A stretch of 64,000 bases of DNA from positions 1 through 64,000 of the forward strand of contig JAJOLK010000012.1 of assembly GCA_021173225.1 (NCBI GenBank), written 5' to 3'. Made by a program: the position numbers and the translations under genes. Position 1 is the stretch's first letter. The number at the start of each line of letters is the position of its first letter. Below, piece after piece: positions 8,598-17,195 of this stretch. The notes under the pieces were generated by a model. The model ran no database searches. It was not told the DNA's origin and was given only the letters and a program-made list of their open reading frames with translations. The stretch is from Phycisphaerales bacterium PN19_bin_20 (GTDB lineage: Bacteria > Planctomycetota > Phycisphaerae > Phycisphaerales > UBA1924).

Positions 8598-9422
8598 CTA
8601 GAAACGCATCACGTTGCTGCGGGCGGTTGCTTCTTTGATGCCGAGGATCGCGCGGGCAAGAACGAGGTCTGCCGGGCGCGTGACCTTGATGTTCCGCGCG
8701 TCGCCTTCAATCACCACCACCGGCTCGCCGAGACGCTCGATGAGCTGCGCATCGTCGGTGCTTGAGAGGTCAGTCTGTTGATACGCGCGGCGGAGCAGCG
8801 CGGCGTCAAAGACCTGCGGGGTCTGGACGCTGACAAGCCTTTCGCGGGGAATCGTCTTCTCGACGCGCTTCATGCCGCCTCCGCTAGTAGTGATGGCCTG
8901 CGGGTCGCCCAGGATCGCGGCGAGCGGGTCGGGCGTGGTGTCGATGACCTCTTCAGCGCTGACTTGCTTGATGGTGTCACTGACCGGCAGCGCGGGGATG
9001 ACCGCGGGGTGCTTCTCACCGGCGTCCAGCAACCGATCGATCAGCTCAACAGGCGTGCAGGGACGGGCGGCGTCGTGAACGACGATCGTGGTGGTGCCCG
9101 CGGGGACGAGCGCGAGGGCGGCGGCGACGGTCTCGTAGCGGTGAGACTTGCCGCCGCGGGTCAGGCGAACGCCGAGCAAGCCGAGCTTGTCGGCATAACG
9201 GTCTTTGAACTCAATGAAGGCCTCGGGGTCGTGTGGGCCGGCGACGATGATGGTCGTGACGCGCGGGTGATTGGCAAACAGCTCGACGGTGCGCTGGAGG
9301 ATGGGTCGGCCGCCGAGCTCTTCGTCAAGCTTTGAGCGAGCGCCGGGGTTGCCGGCCTGAGCGGCCGCCGCGATGTACCGGGCCGAGGCCCCCGCCGCCG
9401 GGATGATCACGCACAGGCTCAT
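8598..9422 (-). CDS. ispD: 2-C-methyl-D-erythritol 4-phosphate cytidylyltransferase
   Basis: A 274-residue enzyme of the non-mevalonate isoprenoid pathway that couples MEP to CTP. The start is ATG 9422 (MSLCVIIPAAGASARY). The N-terminal nucleotide-binding loop IIPAAGASAR is followed by a ~12-residue insertion before the catalytic-Lys region (GARSKLDEELGGRPIL). Also visible are VVHDAARPCTP, where the Asp binds metal, TIKQV, VQTPQVFDAALLRRAY, TDDAQLIERLG and the C-terminal GDARNIKVTRPADL. No other isoprenoid gene is nearby and ispF is not fused. Product assignment is firm; the glycine-rich loop is longer than usual. Confidence 0.92.
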   Translation of the reverse strand: MSLCVIIPAAGASARYIAAAAQAGNPGARSKLDEELGGRPILQRTVELFANHPRVTTIIVAGPHDPEAFIEFKDRYADKLGLLGVRLTRGGKSHRYETVAAALALVPAGTTTIVVHDAARPCTPVELIDRLLDAGEKHPAVIPALPVSDTIKQVSAEEVIDTTPDPLAAILGDPQAITTSGGGMKRVEKTIPRERLVSVQTPQVFDAALLRRAYQQTDLSSTDDAQLIERLGEPVVVIEGDARNIKVTRPADLVLARAILGIKEATARSNVMRF

Positions 9423-9556
9423 GCGCGAGCGTACGCGGCTGAGGAGGTGGTGATTGGCGAGGGATCGAGGGTCGGCCCTGCGGCCCATTGGCCGCATGGA
9501 ATCCTGCCCCTCCGCGGGGCAAAGCAGGGGCAAAGTAAGAGGCAAGCCGAGGCAGG

Positions 9557-10882
9557 TCAGTCGTGACGGAGGGCCTTGATGGGGTCTTGCGCGGCGGCCT
9601 TGATGGCGGGATAGAGGCCGAAGACCACGCCGGTGACGGTCGCGACGATGAAGGCGACGACGATGGAGCCGAAGGAGACGGCGGTAGGGAGGTTGACCTC
9701 TGACGGGAACCATGAGCCGATGAGCGGGAGGCGTGCCATGCGGGTGATGAAGAACCCGATGAAGACGGTCAGGGCGATGCCGACGCCGACGCCGATGACC
9801 CCGCCGATGACGCTGAGCACGCCGGTCTCGACGAGGAACTGATAGACGATGTGCCTGCGTGTGGCGCCCAGGGCGCGGCGGATGCCGATCTCGCGTGTGC
9901 GTTCGGTGACGGAGGCGAGCATGATGTTCATGATGCCGATGCCGCCGACGAGCAGGCTGATGCCCGCGATCGCGCCCAGGACGGTCTGCCAGAGTGCGGC
10001 GGCCTTGCGGGCCTGGTCGAGCAGCTCGTAGGGGACGATCATGGCGACGTCGGCCATGCCCGGTCGGCGGACCTCAACGACGCGGCGGACGAGCTCGGCG
10101 TAGGCGAGGACCTGCTCGCGGTCTTTGACGGTGAGGTAGACCTCGCTGATCTGGACGGCGGTGAGCGAGCGGTTGCCGCTGGTGAAGCGGTACATGACGT
10201 CACCGAGGGTTTCGCTGGCGGTGGTGATGGGGAGGTGAAGGTCGAGGTTGAGGTCACGCCCAAGCTGCGCTGCGCCCTTGCCGCCGGCGAAGCCGACGGG
10301 CTCGAGCACGCCGATGACCTTGAAGGTGCGTGAGTCGATGCGGATGGTCTCGCCGATGGGGTCCTCGAAGGGGGCGAAGAAGAGGCGAGCGACCTCAGCG
10401 CCGATGACGCAGACCATGGCGGATACTTCGACGTCGTCTTGGGTGAGATACCGGCCGGTGGCGATGCGGAGGTTGGCGACGCGGAGGAAGTCGGGCGTGG
10501 TGCCGTAGGCCTGGCTGACGCGGCGTTGAGCGCCGCGGATAATCTGCCCGCCAACTTCTTTGAGGGGCACAACGGCGTCGAGCTCGTCTGCGAACTCTGC
10601 CTGGAGGACGGCGAGGTCTGCGCGAGTGAGCCCGTAGCGGTTGGTGAAGCTGGCGCGCTGGCTGCTGCTTTGTTGAGCGTCGACGGGTTGCTGGCTGCGG
10701 ACGATGATGTTCTTTGCGCCGAGGCGTTCGAGCTGTTCGAGGGCTTGGCGTTTGGCCCCTTCGCCGATGCCGCCGTTGGCGATGACGGCCGCGACGCCCA
10801 GGATGATGCCCAGCGCGGTCAGCACGCTGCGGAGCAAATGCCTGCGGAGGTTGCCCAGGCCGAGGCGGACGATCTCGAGCAT
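9557..10882 (-). CDS. FtsX/MacB-type ABC transporter permease
   Basis: A 441-residue membrane protein. ATG 10882 (MLEIVRLGLGNLRRHLLRS) is preferred over TTG 10897. It has one N-terminal transmembrane segment (VLTALGIILGVAAVIA), a large periplasmic MacB core domain (VVGxx-type block around TTPDFLRVANLRIATGRYL) and three C-terminal membrane segments, with the signature GIGIMNIMLASVTERTREIGIRRALGATRR. MacB-type permeases work with a separate ATPase in efflux, lipoprotein release or cell-envelope stress. No ATPase or membrane-fusion gene flanks it, so its partner must be encoded elsewhere. Confidence 0.92.
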   Translation of the reverse strand: MLEIVRLGLGNLRRHLLRSVLTALGIILGVAAVIANGGIGEGAKRQALEQLERLGAKNIIVRSQQPVDAQQSSSQRASFTNRYGLTRADLAVLQAEFADELDAVVPLKEVGGQIIRGAQRRVSQAYGTTPDFLRVANLRIATGRYLTQDDVEVSAMVCVIGAEVARLFFAPFEDPIGETIRIDSRTFKVIGVLEPVGFAGGKGAAQLGRDLNLDLHLPITTASETLGDVMYRFTSGNRSLTAVQISEVYLTVKDREQVLAYAELVRRVVEVRRPGMADVAMIVPYELLDQARKAAALWQTVLGAIAGISLLVGGIGIMNIMLASVTERTREIGIRRALGATRRHIVYQFLVETGVLSVIGGVIGVGVGIALTVFIGFFITRMARLPLIGSWFPSEVNLPTAVSFGSIVVAFIVATVTGVVFGLYPAIKAAAQDPIKALRHD

Positions 10883-10981
10883 GAAGTTCACGGGCAAGCG
10901 TAGTGGCGGAGGTGGTGGTGGTGGTGGCGGGGATAGTGGCGGGGGTGGTGGCGGGCGGAGGGGCGGAGCTAAGGTTTGCGC

Positions 10982-11500
10982 ATGGCACTACCGGTGAGTA
11001 ATCAGGGCGGGGCTGAACGCGTGGCAAAGCTGCTGGAAGCGGTGGCGGCACGCGCGGGGGCGAGCGGGGTGTTTCGCGAGGTGAAGCTCTTCAACGGCGA
11101 GTTGTGCTGCGAGGCGCAGGGGCCCGCAGAGCCGGCGTACTACAAGCTGCGGACTGAGGACGGCGGGTTGTGGGTCAGCATGGCGACGCCGGATCGGTAC
11201 TTGAGCCAGTCGATCGAGCAGGACCTTGTGCACCGGGGCGACAAGCTTGGCGAGCTGCTCAGCGAGTCATTGCTGGATGTGGGGCTGGTGTCGCAGCGCG
11301 GCGGCGTAGACCCGGTCGTAGAGCACTTCCGCGACGAGAAGCGGCTGTACACGTTCCGCACGCCGATTGAGGCCGCGGTGCTTGAGCGTGGCGGCGGAGT
11401 GATTGAGAGCGAGCCGGCGGTGGCGGCGGCGCTGGGCTGGCTGCTGGCGTACGAGCAGTGCTTTCGTGAGCTGGGCGGGATGCAGGGCGAGGGCGACTGA
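10982..11500 (+). CDS. Conserved-looking small protein of unknown function
   Basis: A 172-residue acidic, soluble protein from ATG 10982. It has an ordered composition typical of a real gene: helix-rich start (AERVAKLLEAVAARAG), strand-rich centre (REVKLFNGELCCEAQ, AYYKLRTEDGGLWVSMATPDRYL) and helical end. It lies divergently from the MacB-type permease, separated by 99 nt of GGTGGT-rich DNA. No family was recognised; the general look is of a small alpha/beta regulator or chaperone-like domain, but this is a guess. Confidence 0.7.
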   Translation: MALPVSNQGGAERVAKLLEAVAARAGASGVFREVKLFNGELCCEAQGPAEPAYYKLRTEDGGLWVSMATPDRYLSQSIEQDLVHRGDKLGELLSESLLDVGLVSQRGGVDPVVEHFRDEKRLYTFRTPIEAAVLERGGGVIESEPAVAAALGWLLAYEQCFRELGGMQGEGD

Positions 11501-11538
11501 GGCGGGCGTGGGCGACTGAGGCGGGCGTGGCGGGAAGT

Positions 11539-12153
11539 TTACTTCATGCCGTGCAGGCCGAGTCGGTGGCGCTGGGCGTTCCAAGAGACGAGCGCCTCTG
11601 GGTGGTCTTTAACAAACTTGATGAGCTGGCTGGTGGTGACGCCGAGGCGTTGTGCGGCGGGCTGGGGTTCCCAGCGCGCTTGGGCGATGGCGTCAAGGGC
11701 TTCGGCGAGGAGTGCTGGGAAGTCTTGATGGCGCGGGTTGACGGCGATGCGTCCTGCGCCGGCGCCGCGTGTGGAGCTGACGCGCGATCGCCAGAGCTGG
11801 CTGACGGTGGCGGCGGGCTTGCCGGGGTTGCCGATGGTGGCGTCAAGGTTTTTGAGGAACTGGTCAAAGCTCGGCGCGGCGAGCTTGGGCGGCGCCGGTG
11901 CCTGGCTGCGGTGGCGTGTAGCGAGGACCAGGCGCAGGCGGGTGATGGCCGCGCGTTTGTTCTCGCCCTGGGTGCGCCACTCGCCGGCGTGGGCGCAGAG
12001 GCCTGTGGGCCTGTGGGTGATCTCGACGAGTGTGGCGAGCTTGTTGCGGTTTTGGCCGCCGGGGCCGCCGGCGTTTGGGCCGGTGGTGATGTCGCACTGC
12101 TTGAGCAGCTGGGTCTCGTCGAGGCATGACGGGTGTGGGTAGGGTTCGCTCAC
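11539..12153 (-). CDS. RF-1-domain (GGQ) peptidyl-tRNA hydrolase-like protein
   Basis: A 204-residue protein with a GTG start at 12153. The N-terminal half has the class I release-factor fold core: LLKQCDITTGPNAGGPGGQNRNK contains the catalytic GGQ that enters the peptidyl-transferase centre, followed by basic helix ENKRAAITRLRLVLATRHR. ArfB/YaeJ-type proteins rescue stalled ribosomes with such a domain. Unlike ArfB, which ends in a basic tail, the C-terminal ~100 residues here form a helical domain with a helix-turn-helix-like segment (AAQRLGVTTSQLIKFVKDHPEAL). The HVNK after GGQ is changed to NRNK. A ribosome-rescue role is inferred. Confidence 0.8.
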   Translation of the reverse strand: MSEPYPHPSCLDETQLLKQCDITTGPNAGGPGGQNRNKLATLVEITHRPTGLCAHAGEWRTQGENKRAAITRLRLVLATRHRSQAPAPPKLAAPSFDQFLKNLDATIGNPGKPAATVSQLWRSRVSSTRGAGAGRIAVNPRHQDFPALLAEALDAIAQARWEPQPAAQRLGVTTSQLIKFVKDHPEALVSWNAQRHRLGLHGMK

Positions 12154-12286
12154 GCGGGGTGATTATCGCGTGGGTTCGGGCTGGCGTGGGGTTGGGGGCG
12201 GAGTTGTGGATGAGTTTGGCGCGAGTGGGGGGCGCGGGGAGCATGGGGGCGGGGGGGCGGGGGGGGCGTAGGCCTACGCTGGCGCG

Positions 12287-15200
12287 ATGCTGGATGTGCT
12301 GCGAAACGACCCCCAGGTGCAAGGGCTGGTGAGCCGGGTGCTGCGCGCGCGGGCCGTGGCCGGTGGGGGCGTGGCTGGTGGAGGCGTGACTGGTAGGGGC
12401 GTGGCTGGTGGTGGCATGATGAGCGCGGCGCGGGTGGTGTGCCGTGGCACGCACGGGTCAAGCACGGTCCAGCTCTCTGGGGTGCTGCAGCAGGCGTGCA
12501 ATCGAACGGTGGTGCTGGTGGTGGCACACGTTGATGATGCCGACGGCGCGTACGAGGAGTTGATCTCGGGCGGTGTGGTGGCGCAGCGTTTTCCGGCGCT
12601 GGAGACGCTGCCGGGCGAGAGCGGCGTGTCGATCGATGCGTTGGCGGAGCGGCTGTCGGCCATGGACGTGCTGACGCGCTGGCGCGAGCCTGTGAGTGGC
12701 GTTGAGAATGCGGGTGGCGTGCTGGTGGCGCCGATTGCGGCGCTGATGCAGCCGGTGCCGACGCTGGTGAGCCTGGAAGGTTTGCTGCGCTGGGTGCAGG
12801 TGGGGCAGGAGGTTCGCGGCGGGCCCGCGGGGCTGGCGCGCTGGCTGGAGGGCGCGGGGTACGAGCGGGTTGAGACAATCGAGGAGCCGGGGCAGTTTGC
12901 GGTGCGCGGCGGGATTTTGGACGTGTTTCCGCCCGGCGACGCGGGGGCGAGCGGCGCGGAGGTGAGCGGCGAGGCGAGCCTTGGCGGCGTGCCGGTGCGG
13001 GTTGATTTCTTTGGTGATGAGGTTGAGAAGCTGCACGAGGTGGACCTGGAGAGCATGGGTGTTGATCGTGCGGTGCGGCGGGTGCAGTTGGTGTGCGCGA
13101 AGCCTGAGCTGGCGCAGCCGCGGGGTGAGGGCGGTTCGGATGGTGGGGTCGGGTTGATGGAGCTGCTGCCGTCGGGGTGCGTGGTGGTGCTGCATGAGCT
13201 TCTGGAGCTGACCGAGCAGGCGCGCGGGTACTTTGAGCGTGTGCTGGATGGGTGGGGTGTGCTGGGCCCGCCGGCGGTGTTCGCGGGGTTGCAGCGTCAT
13301 AGCGCGTGCGTGGTGGAGGTCAGCAGCATGGGCCCGGCGGTGAGCTTGGCGGCGCGGGCTGTTGATGGCGGCACGGCTGGCACGCGTGCCTCGGGTAATG
13401 GCGCAACAGGCGGGCGCGTGACCGGTAAGGGCGGGTTGAGCGGGCGCGCGAGCGGGGGCGCGACGGTGGTGCAGGAGGTGTTGGATCTGCCAATCGGGGC
13501 GGTGCCGCCGGTGGATGATGACGTCGAGAAGGCGGTTGCCGAGCTTGTGCGGCTGGCCTCTGGGGCTGAGGGGCCGGCGGTTGACGTGCGAGTGATGTGC
13601 GCGAGCGCGGCGGAGCTTGCGCGGCTGGAGGAGCTTCTGACTGCGCACGCGCGCGGCGTTGACGGTGGTGATGAGAGTGGTGGTGAGAGTGGTGCTGAAA
13701 GTGACCTGGGGCGTGTGCGCGGCGAGCTGCGCGTGGTGCAGCAGGGCTTCATGATCAACGGTGTGCGTCCGACGCTGGTGCTGCCGTACGGCGAGCTGCT
13801 GCACCGGTTTACGGCGCGGCGTCGGAGCGTGGGGCCGAAGCTGCGTGCCGGGCGGGCCATGGACACGTTCATCGACCTGCGGGTGGGCGATTATGTGGTG
13901 CACAGCGAGCACGGGATTGCGAAGTTTGTGGGGCTTGAGTGGCTGCGGCCACGGGACGTGAAGCGGTCGGTGCAGGAGCGGCTGGAGGGGCTGTCAGCGA
14001 CGGCGGCGAGCGAGGGCGAGGCGCACGAGCACCTGGTGCTTGAGTTTGACTCGAAGGCGCGCCTGTACGTGCCGGCGGTCAAGGTGGATCAGGTCTCGAA
14101 GTACGTGGGTGGGTTTCGCGGCAAGCCGCCGCTGAGCGTGCTGGGCGGCGAGCGTTGGAAGAACCAGAAGTCTCGGACCAGCGAGAGCGTGCGGGACTTG
14201 GCGGCCGAGATGCTGCGTGTGCGGGCGGCGCGCGAGCGGCTGCCGGGGATTCGGTACCCGGCGGACACGGCGTGGCAGAGCCGGTTTGAGGAGGAGTTTC
14301 CGCACACCGAGACGGACGATCAGCTCGCGGCGATGGCGGAGATCAAGCGTGACATGGCCAGCGCGCGGCCGATGGACCGGCTGCTGTGCGGCGATGTGGG
14401 GTTTGGAAAGACGGAGATCGCGATCCGCGCGGCGTTCAAGGCGGCGGAGTTTGGCAAGCAGGTCGCGGTGCTGGTGCCCACGACGGTGCTGGCCGAGCAG
14501 CACGAGCGGACGTTCAAGGGTCGGTTCGCAGACTACCCGTTCAAGATCGAGAGTTTGTCACGGTTCAAGGACGGCGCGCAGGAGCGGCAGATTTTGGCCG
14601 ACCTGGCGGCGGGGCGCGTGGACGTGATCATCGGGACGCACCGGCTCTTGAGCAAGGACGTGCGGTTTGCCGACCTTGGGCTGGTGGTGATTGACGAGGA
14701 GCAGCGGTTTGGGGTTGAGCACAAGGAGCGTCTGCTTGGGCTGCGGTTGACGGCGGACATTTTGACGCTGAGTGCGACGCCGATCCCGCGGACGCTGCAC
14801 ATGAGCATGCTGGGGCTGCGCGACATCAGCAGCCTGACGACGGCGCCGGTGGATCGGCGGGCGGTGGTGACGGAGGTTGTGCCGCGGAACCCGGTGCGGC
14901 TGAAGCAGGTGATCGAGCGCGAGCTGAACCGTCAGGGGCAGGTGTTCTATGTGCACAACCGGGTGCACGATATTTTGAGCGTGGCGGACGGTGTGCAGAA
15001 GCTGGCGCCGGGGGCGCGGATTGTGGTTGGGCACGGGCAGATGGGTGACGGCGAGCTTGAGCGTGTGATCCTGGCGTTTGTGCGTGGGCAGGCCGACATT
15101 TTGGTGAGCACGACGATCATCGAGAGCGGGATCGACATCCCGCGGGCGAACACGATGGTGATCGAGGACGCGGACCGGTTCGGGCTGGCGGAGCTGCACC

Positions 15201-16141
15201 AGCTTCGCGGGCGTGTTGGTCGCAGCAAGCACCGCGGGTACTGCTACTTGCTGCTGCCGGACGGGCGCCCGTTGCGCGAGCACGCGAAGCAGCGGCTCAA
15301 GGCGCTGGAGCAGTTCAGCATGCTGGGCGCGGGGTTCAAGATCGCGATGCGCGACCTGGAGATCCGCGGGGCGGGCAACCTGCTTGGCGCGGAGCAGAGC
15401 GGGCACATCGCGGCGGTGGGCTACGACATGTACTGCCAGCTTCTAGACAGGGCGGTCAAGCAGCTGAAGAACGAGCAGGTGGCGAGCCCGAGTGAGACGA
15501 GCATTGATGTTGGGATCACGGGGTTCTTGCCCAAAGCGCTGATCCCCAGCGATGTGCGGCGGATCGAGGCTTATCGGCGGGTGGCGCTGTGCGGGAGCCA
15601 GGAGGAGCTGACGAAAGTGCGTCAGGATTTGGCGAACGCGTATGGGGACCTGCCGGGGCCGACGCTTCGGCTGCTGGACTTGGCGGAGCTGCGGGTGGGG
15701 TGTCGTGACGCTGGGGTGCGGAGCGTGATCGTGCGTGAGCCGGACGTGATTTTGCGGAGCGTGACGCCGCAGGTGACGGCGGAGAGATTGTTTGGCGCGC
15801 CGGGGAAGGTGACGGTGCTTCCGCCGAAGGAGCGTGGGCAGAGCGCTGAGGTGTACTTTCGGCCTGACAGCGTGGCGTGCTTGGAGCCGCCGACACTTTT
15901 GGCGATTCTGCGTAAGCGGCTGTGCGTGGCGTTGGTGCCGACGGTTGCTGCTGAGGGAGCGGGTGTAGGTGGGGGTGTGATGGTGCCGGGGACGGTAGCG
16001 CGCCAGCCGCTGGTGCCTGCGCCGGCGCGGGTGGTAGCGCGTGGGCGTGCTGGTGGCGGTGGTGGTGTTGGTGCTAGCGGCAAGCCGCCGCCGCTGAGCG
16101 CGGAGATGAAGTCGATCAAGCGCGGGTTGCGGCGGGGATGA
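12287..16141 (+). CDS. mfd: Transcription-repair coupling factor Mfd
   Basis: A 1284-residue DNA translocase that removes stalled RNA polymerase and recruits UvrA. Domains in order: UvrB-homology region (residues ~60-380; GGILDVFPPGD), a Gly-rich linker, the CarD-like RNA-polymerase interaction domain (GDYVVHSEHGIAKFVGLEWL ~530), the RecG-like helicase with Walker A GDVGFGKTE (~702) and Walker B DEEQRFG (~802), VSTTIIESGIDIPRANT, and the C-terminal UvrA-masking D7 domain. It is longer than E. coli Mfd (1148 aa) mainly through low-complexity insertions: 15-bp repeats at residues ~25-44, a linker at ~360-400, DESGGESGAES, and a Gly-rich tail. Confidence 0.97.
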   Translation: MLDVLRNDPQVQGLVSRVLRARAVAGGGVAGGGVTGRGVAGGGMMSAARVVCRGTHGSSTVQLSGVLQQACNRTVVLVVAHVDDADGAYEELISGGVVAQRFPALETLPGESGVSIDALAERLSAMDVLTRWREPVSGVENAGGVLVAPIAALMQPVPTLVSLEGLLRWVQVGQEVRGGPAGLARWLEGAGYERVETIEEPGQFAVRGGILDVFPPGDAGASGAEVSGEASLGGVPVRVDFFGDEVEKLHEVDLESMGVDRAVRRVQLVCAKPELAQPRGEGGSDGGVGLMELLPSGCVVVLHELLELTEQARGYFERVLDGWGVLGPPAVFAGLQRHSACVVEVSSMGPAVSLAARAVDGGTAGTRASGNGATGGRVTGKGGLSGRASGGATVVQEVLDLPIGAVPPVDDDVEKAVAELVRLASGAEGPAVDVRVMCASAAELARLEELLTAHARGVDGGDESGGESGAESDLGRVRGELRVVQQGFMINGVRPTLVLPYGELLHRFTARRRSVGPKLRAGRAMDTFIDLRVGDYVVHSEHGIAKFVGLEWLRPRDVKRSVQERLEGLSATAASEGEAHEHLVLEFDSKARLYVPAVKVDQVSKYVGGFRGKPPLSVLGGERWKNQKSRTSESVRDLAAEMLRVRAARERLPGIRYPADTAWQSRFEEEFPHTETDDQLAAMAEIKRDMASARPMDRLLCGDVGFGKTEIAIRAAFKAAEFGKQVAVLVPTTVLAEQHERTFKGRFADYPFKIESLSRFKDGAQERQILADLAAGRVDVIIGTHRLLSKDVRFADLGLVVIDEEQRFGVEHKERLLGLRLTADILTLSATPIPRTLHMSMLGLRDISSLTTAPVDRRAVVTEVVPRNPVRLKQVIERELNRQGQVFYVHNRVHDILSVADGVQKLAPGARIVVGHGQMGDGELERVILAFVRGQADILVSTTIIESGIDIPRANTMVIEDADRFGLAELHQLRGRVGRSKHRGYCYLLLPDGRPLREHAKQRLKALEQFSMLGAGFKIAMRDLEIRGAGNLLGAEQSGHIAAVGYDMYCQLLDRAVKQLKNEQVASPSETSIDVGITGFLPKALIPSDVRRIEAYRRVALCGSQEELTKVRQDLANAYGDLPGPTLRLLDLAELRVGCRDAGVRSVIVREPDVILRSVTPQVTAERLFGAPGKVTVLPPKERGQSAEVYFRPDSVACLEPPTLLAILRKRLCVALVPTVAAEGAGVGGGVMVPGTVARQPLVPAPARVVARGRAGGGGGVGASGKPPPLSAEMKSIKRGLRRG
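12359..12418 (+). repeat. Four 15-bp tandem units inside mfd
   Basis: Unit close to GCTGGTGGAGGCGTG, encoding A-G-G-G-V, in frame near the Mfd N-terminus. Confidence 0.85.
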
Positions 16142-16142
16142 A

Positions 16143-16215
16143 TGGAGCGAAGCGGACTCGAACCGCCAACATCTAGCTTGCAAAGCTAGCGCTCTACCAA
16201 TTGAGCTATCGCCCC
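16143..16215 (-). tRNA. tRNA-Ala (anticodon TGC)
   Basis: A 73-nt cloverleaf on the minus strand. Acceptor GGGGCGA pairs with TCGCTCC (one G-U). The anticodon stem CTAGC/GCTAG encloses TTTGCAA, giving anticodon TGC. T loop TTCGAGT, discriminator A73. Its 3' end lies one base from the stop codon of the convergent mfd gene. Confidence 0.95.
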
Positions 16216-16324
16216 GGCGTGGTCTGCGCGTGGGCCCCGACGGCCAGCCAGCGACGACCGGGCCGATGGTAGGTGTGCGGGCGCGGCGGCGATCAGTGAG
16301 TAAGGGTAAAACGCGCGGTCGTGA

Positions 16325-16966
16325 TCAGCAACGCTTGCGGCGGAAGGCGAGCGCGCCGGCGAGGACCAGGCCCGCGGAGGCCGAGGGCGCGGGGACGACG
16401 ACCATCAGCAGGCGGAGGCCGGCGACGGAGGGGATTTCGGTGAACCCGTCGGCGAAAGTGTCCGGCACGGCGGAGACGAAGAGCTGGCCAAACTCGTAGT
16501 CTGCGGGAAGCCGGAGGTTGAGCGAAAGGATGGTGCCAACGCCGAAGCGGCCAGTGGGGGTGGGGATGACGTTGCTGAACTCGATGTCGTTCTCGCCGAT
16601 GTCACCGATGGGGAGTATGTAGGTGGTGGGCATGACGGCGAGGGGGAGTGAGCCGGTGGTGGGGAAGGCGTCAGCGCCGGTGGTGTAGGGCGCGCCCCAG
16701 GTAAAGCCGGTGATGATGACGCCGGGGCGGCTGAAGGCGACTCGGAAGACCACGGAGTTGTGGCGGTCTTGCGCGGGGCCGACGGCGTCGCTGGTAAGGG
16801 CGAAGTTGACGGTGAAGTTGCCGTCGATGGTTGGGTTGATGAACGAGTTGCCGGTGGCGAGCTGCGGCTCAAGGGTGTACGCGGCTGACGCGGCGGTGGT
16901 GATCAGCGCGGGCGTCAGGCAGATGACGCAGAAACGGGCGGCGGCGATAGCGGTCTTGATCTTCAC
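16325..16966 (-). CDS. Secreted protein with a PEP-CTERM-like sorting tail
   Basis: A 213-residue exported protein, GTG start at 16966 supported by GGGGAG six bases upstream. It has a Sec signal peptide (FCVICLTPALITTAASA), a beta-rich body with no recognised family, and a C-terminal tripartite tail: VPAPSASAG, hydrophobic LVLAGALAF, then RRKRC. This matches the planctomycete VPxPSA variant of PEP-CTERM, processed by an exosortase. No exosortase is in the window. It may be a surface or matrix protein. Confidence 0.75.
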   Translation of the reverse strand: MKIKTAIAAARFCVICLTPALITTAASAAYTLEPQLATGNSFINPTIDGNFTVNFALTSDAVGPAQDRHNSVVFRVAFSRPGVIITGFTWGAPYTTGADAFPTTGSLPLAVMPTTYILPIGDIGENDIEFSNVIPTPTGRFGVGTILSLNLRLPADYEFGQLFVSAVPDTFADGFTEIPSVAGLRLLMVVVPAPSASAGLVLAGALAFRRKRC

Positions 16967-17195
16967 GGCAAACTCCCCTCAAACTGCAGGCCCGGGATGG
17001 GCACACGCGCGGGGGCACCGATTGCGCGGCGGCCCGGGCTTGATCTCACAACGCGATAGCAGATTACCACGGAGATGGGCAAACGCCAAGCGCTTTGAGC
17101 AGGTTTTGCGTAATCGTTTAGGTTGAACGCCCGGGTTGAGGCGGCCGCGGGCGGTTTGTTTGTAGAATGTTTGGTGTTGTCAGTGAATTGGGTGT

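Noticed and set aside
12458-13912. 484-residue open frame antisense to mfd
   Set aside because: Composition is Arg/His/Pro-rich with no domain motifs; it mirrors the codon bias of mfd, which is well supported.
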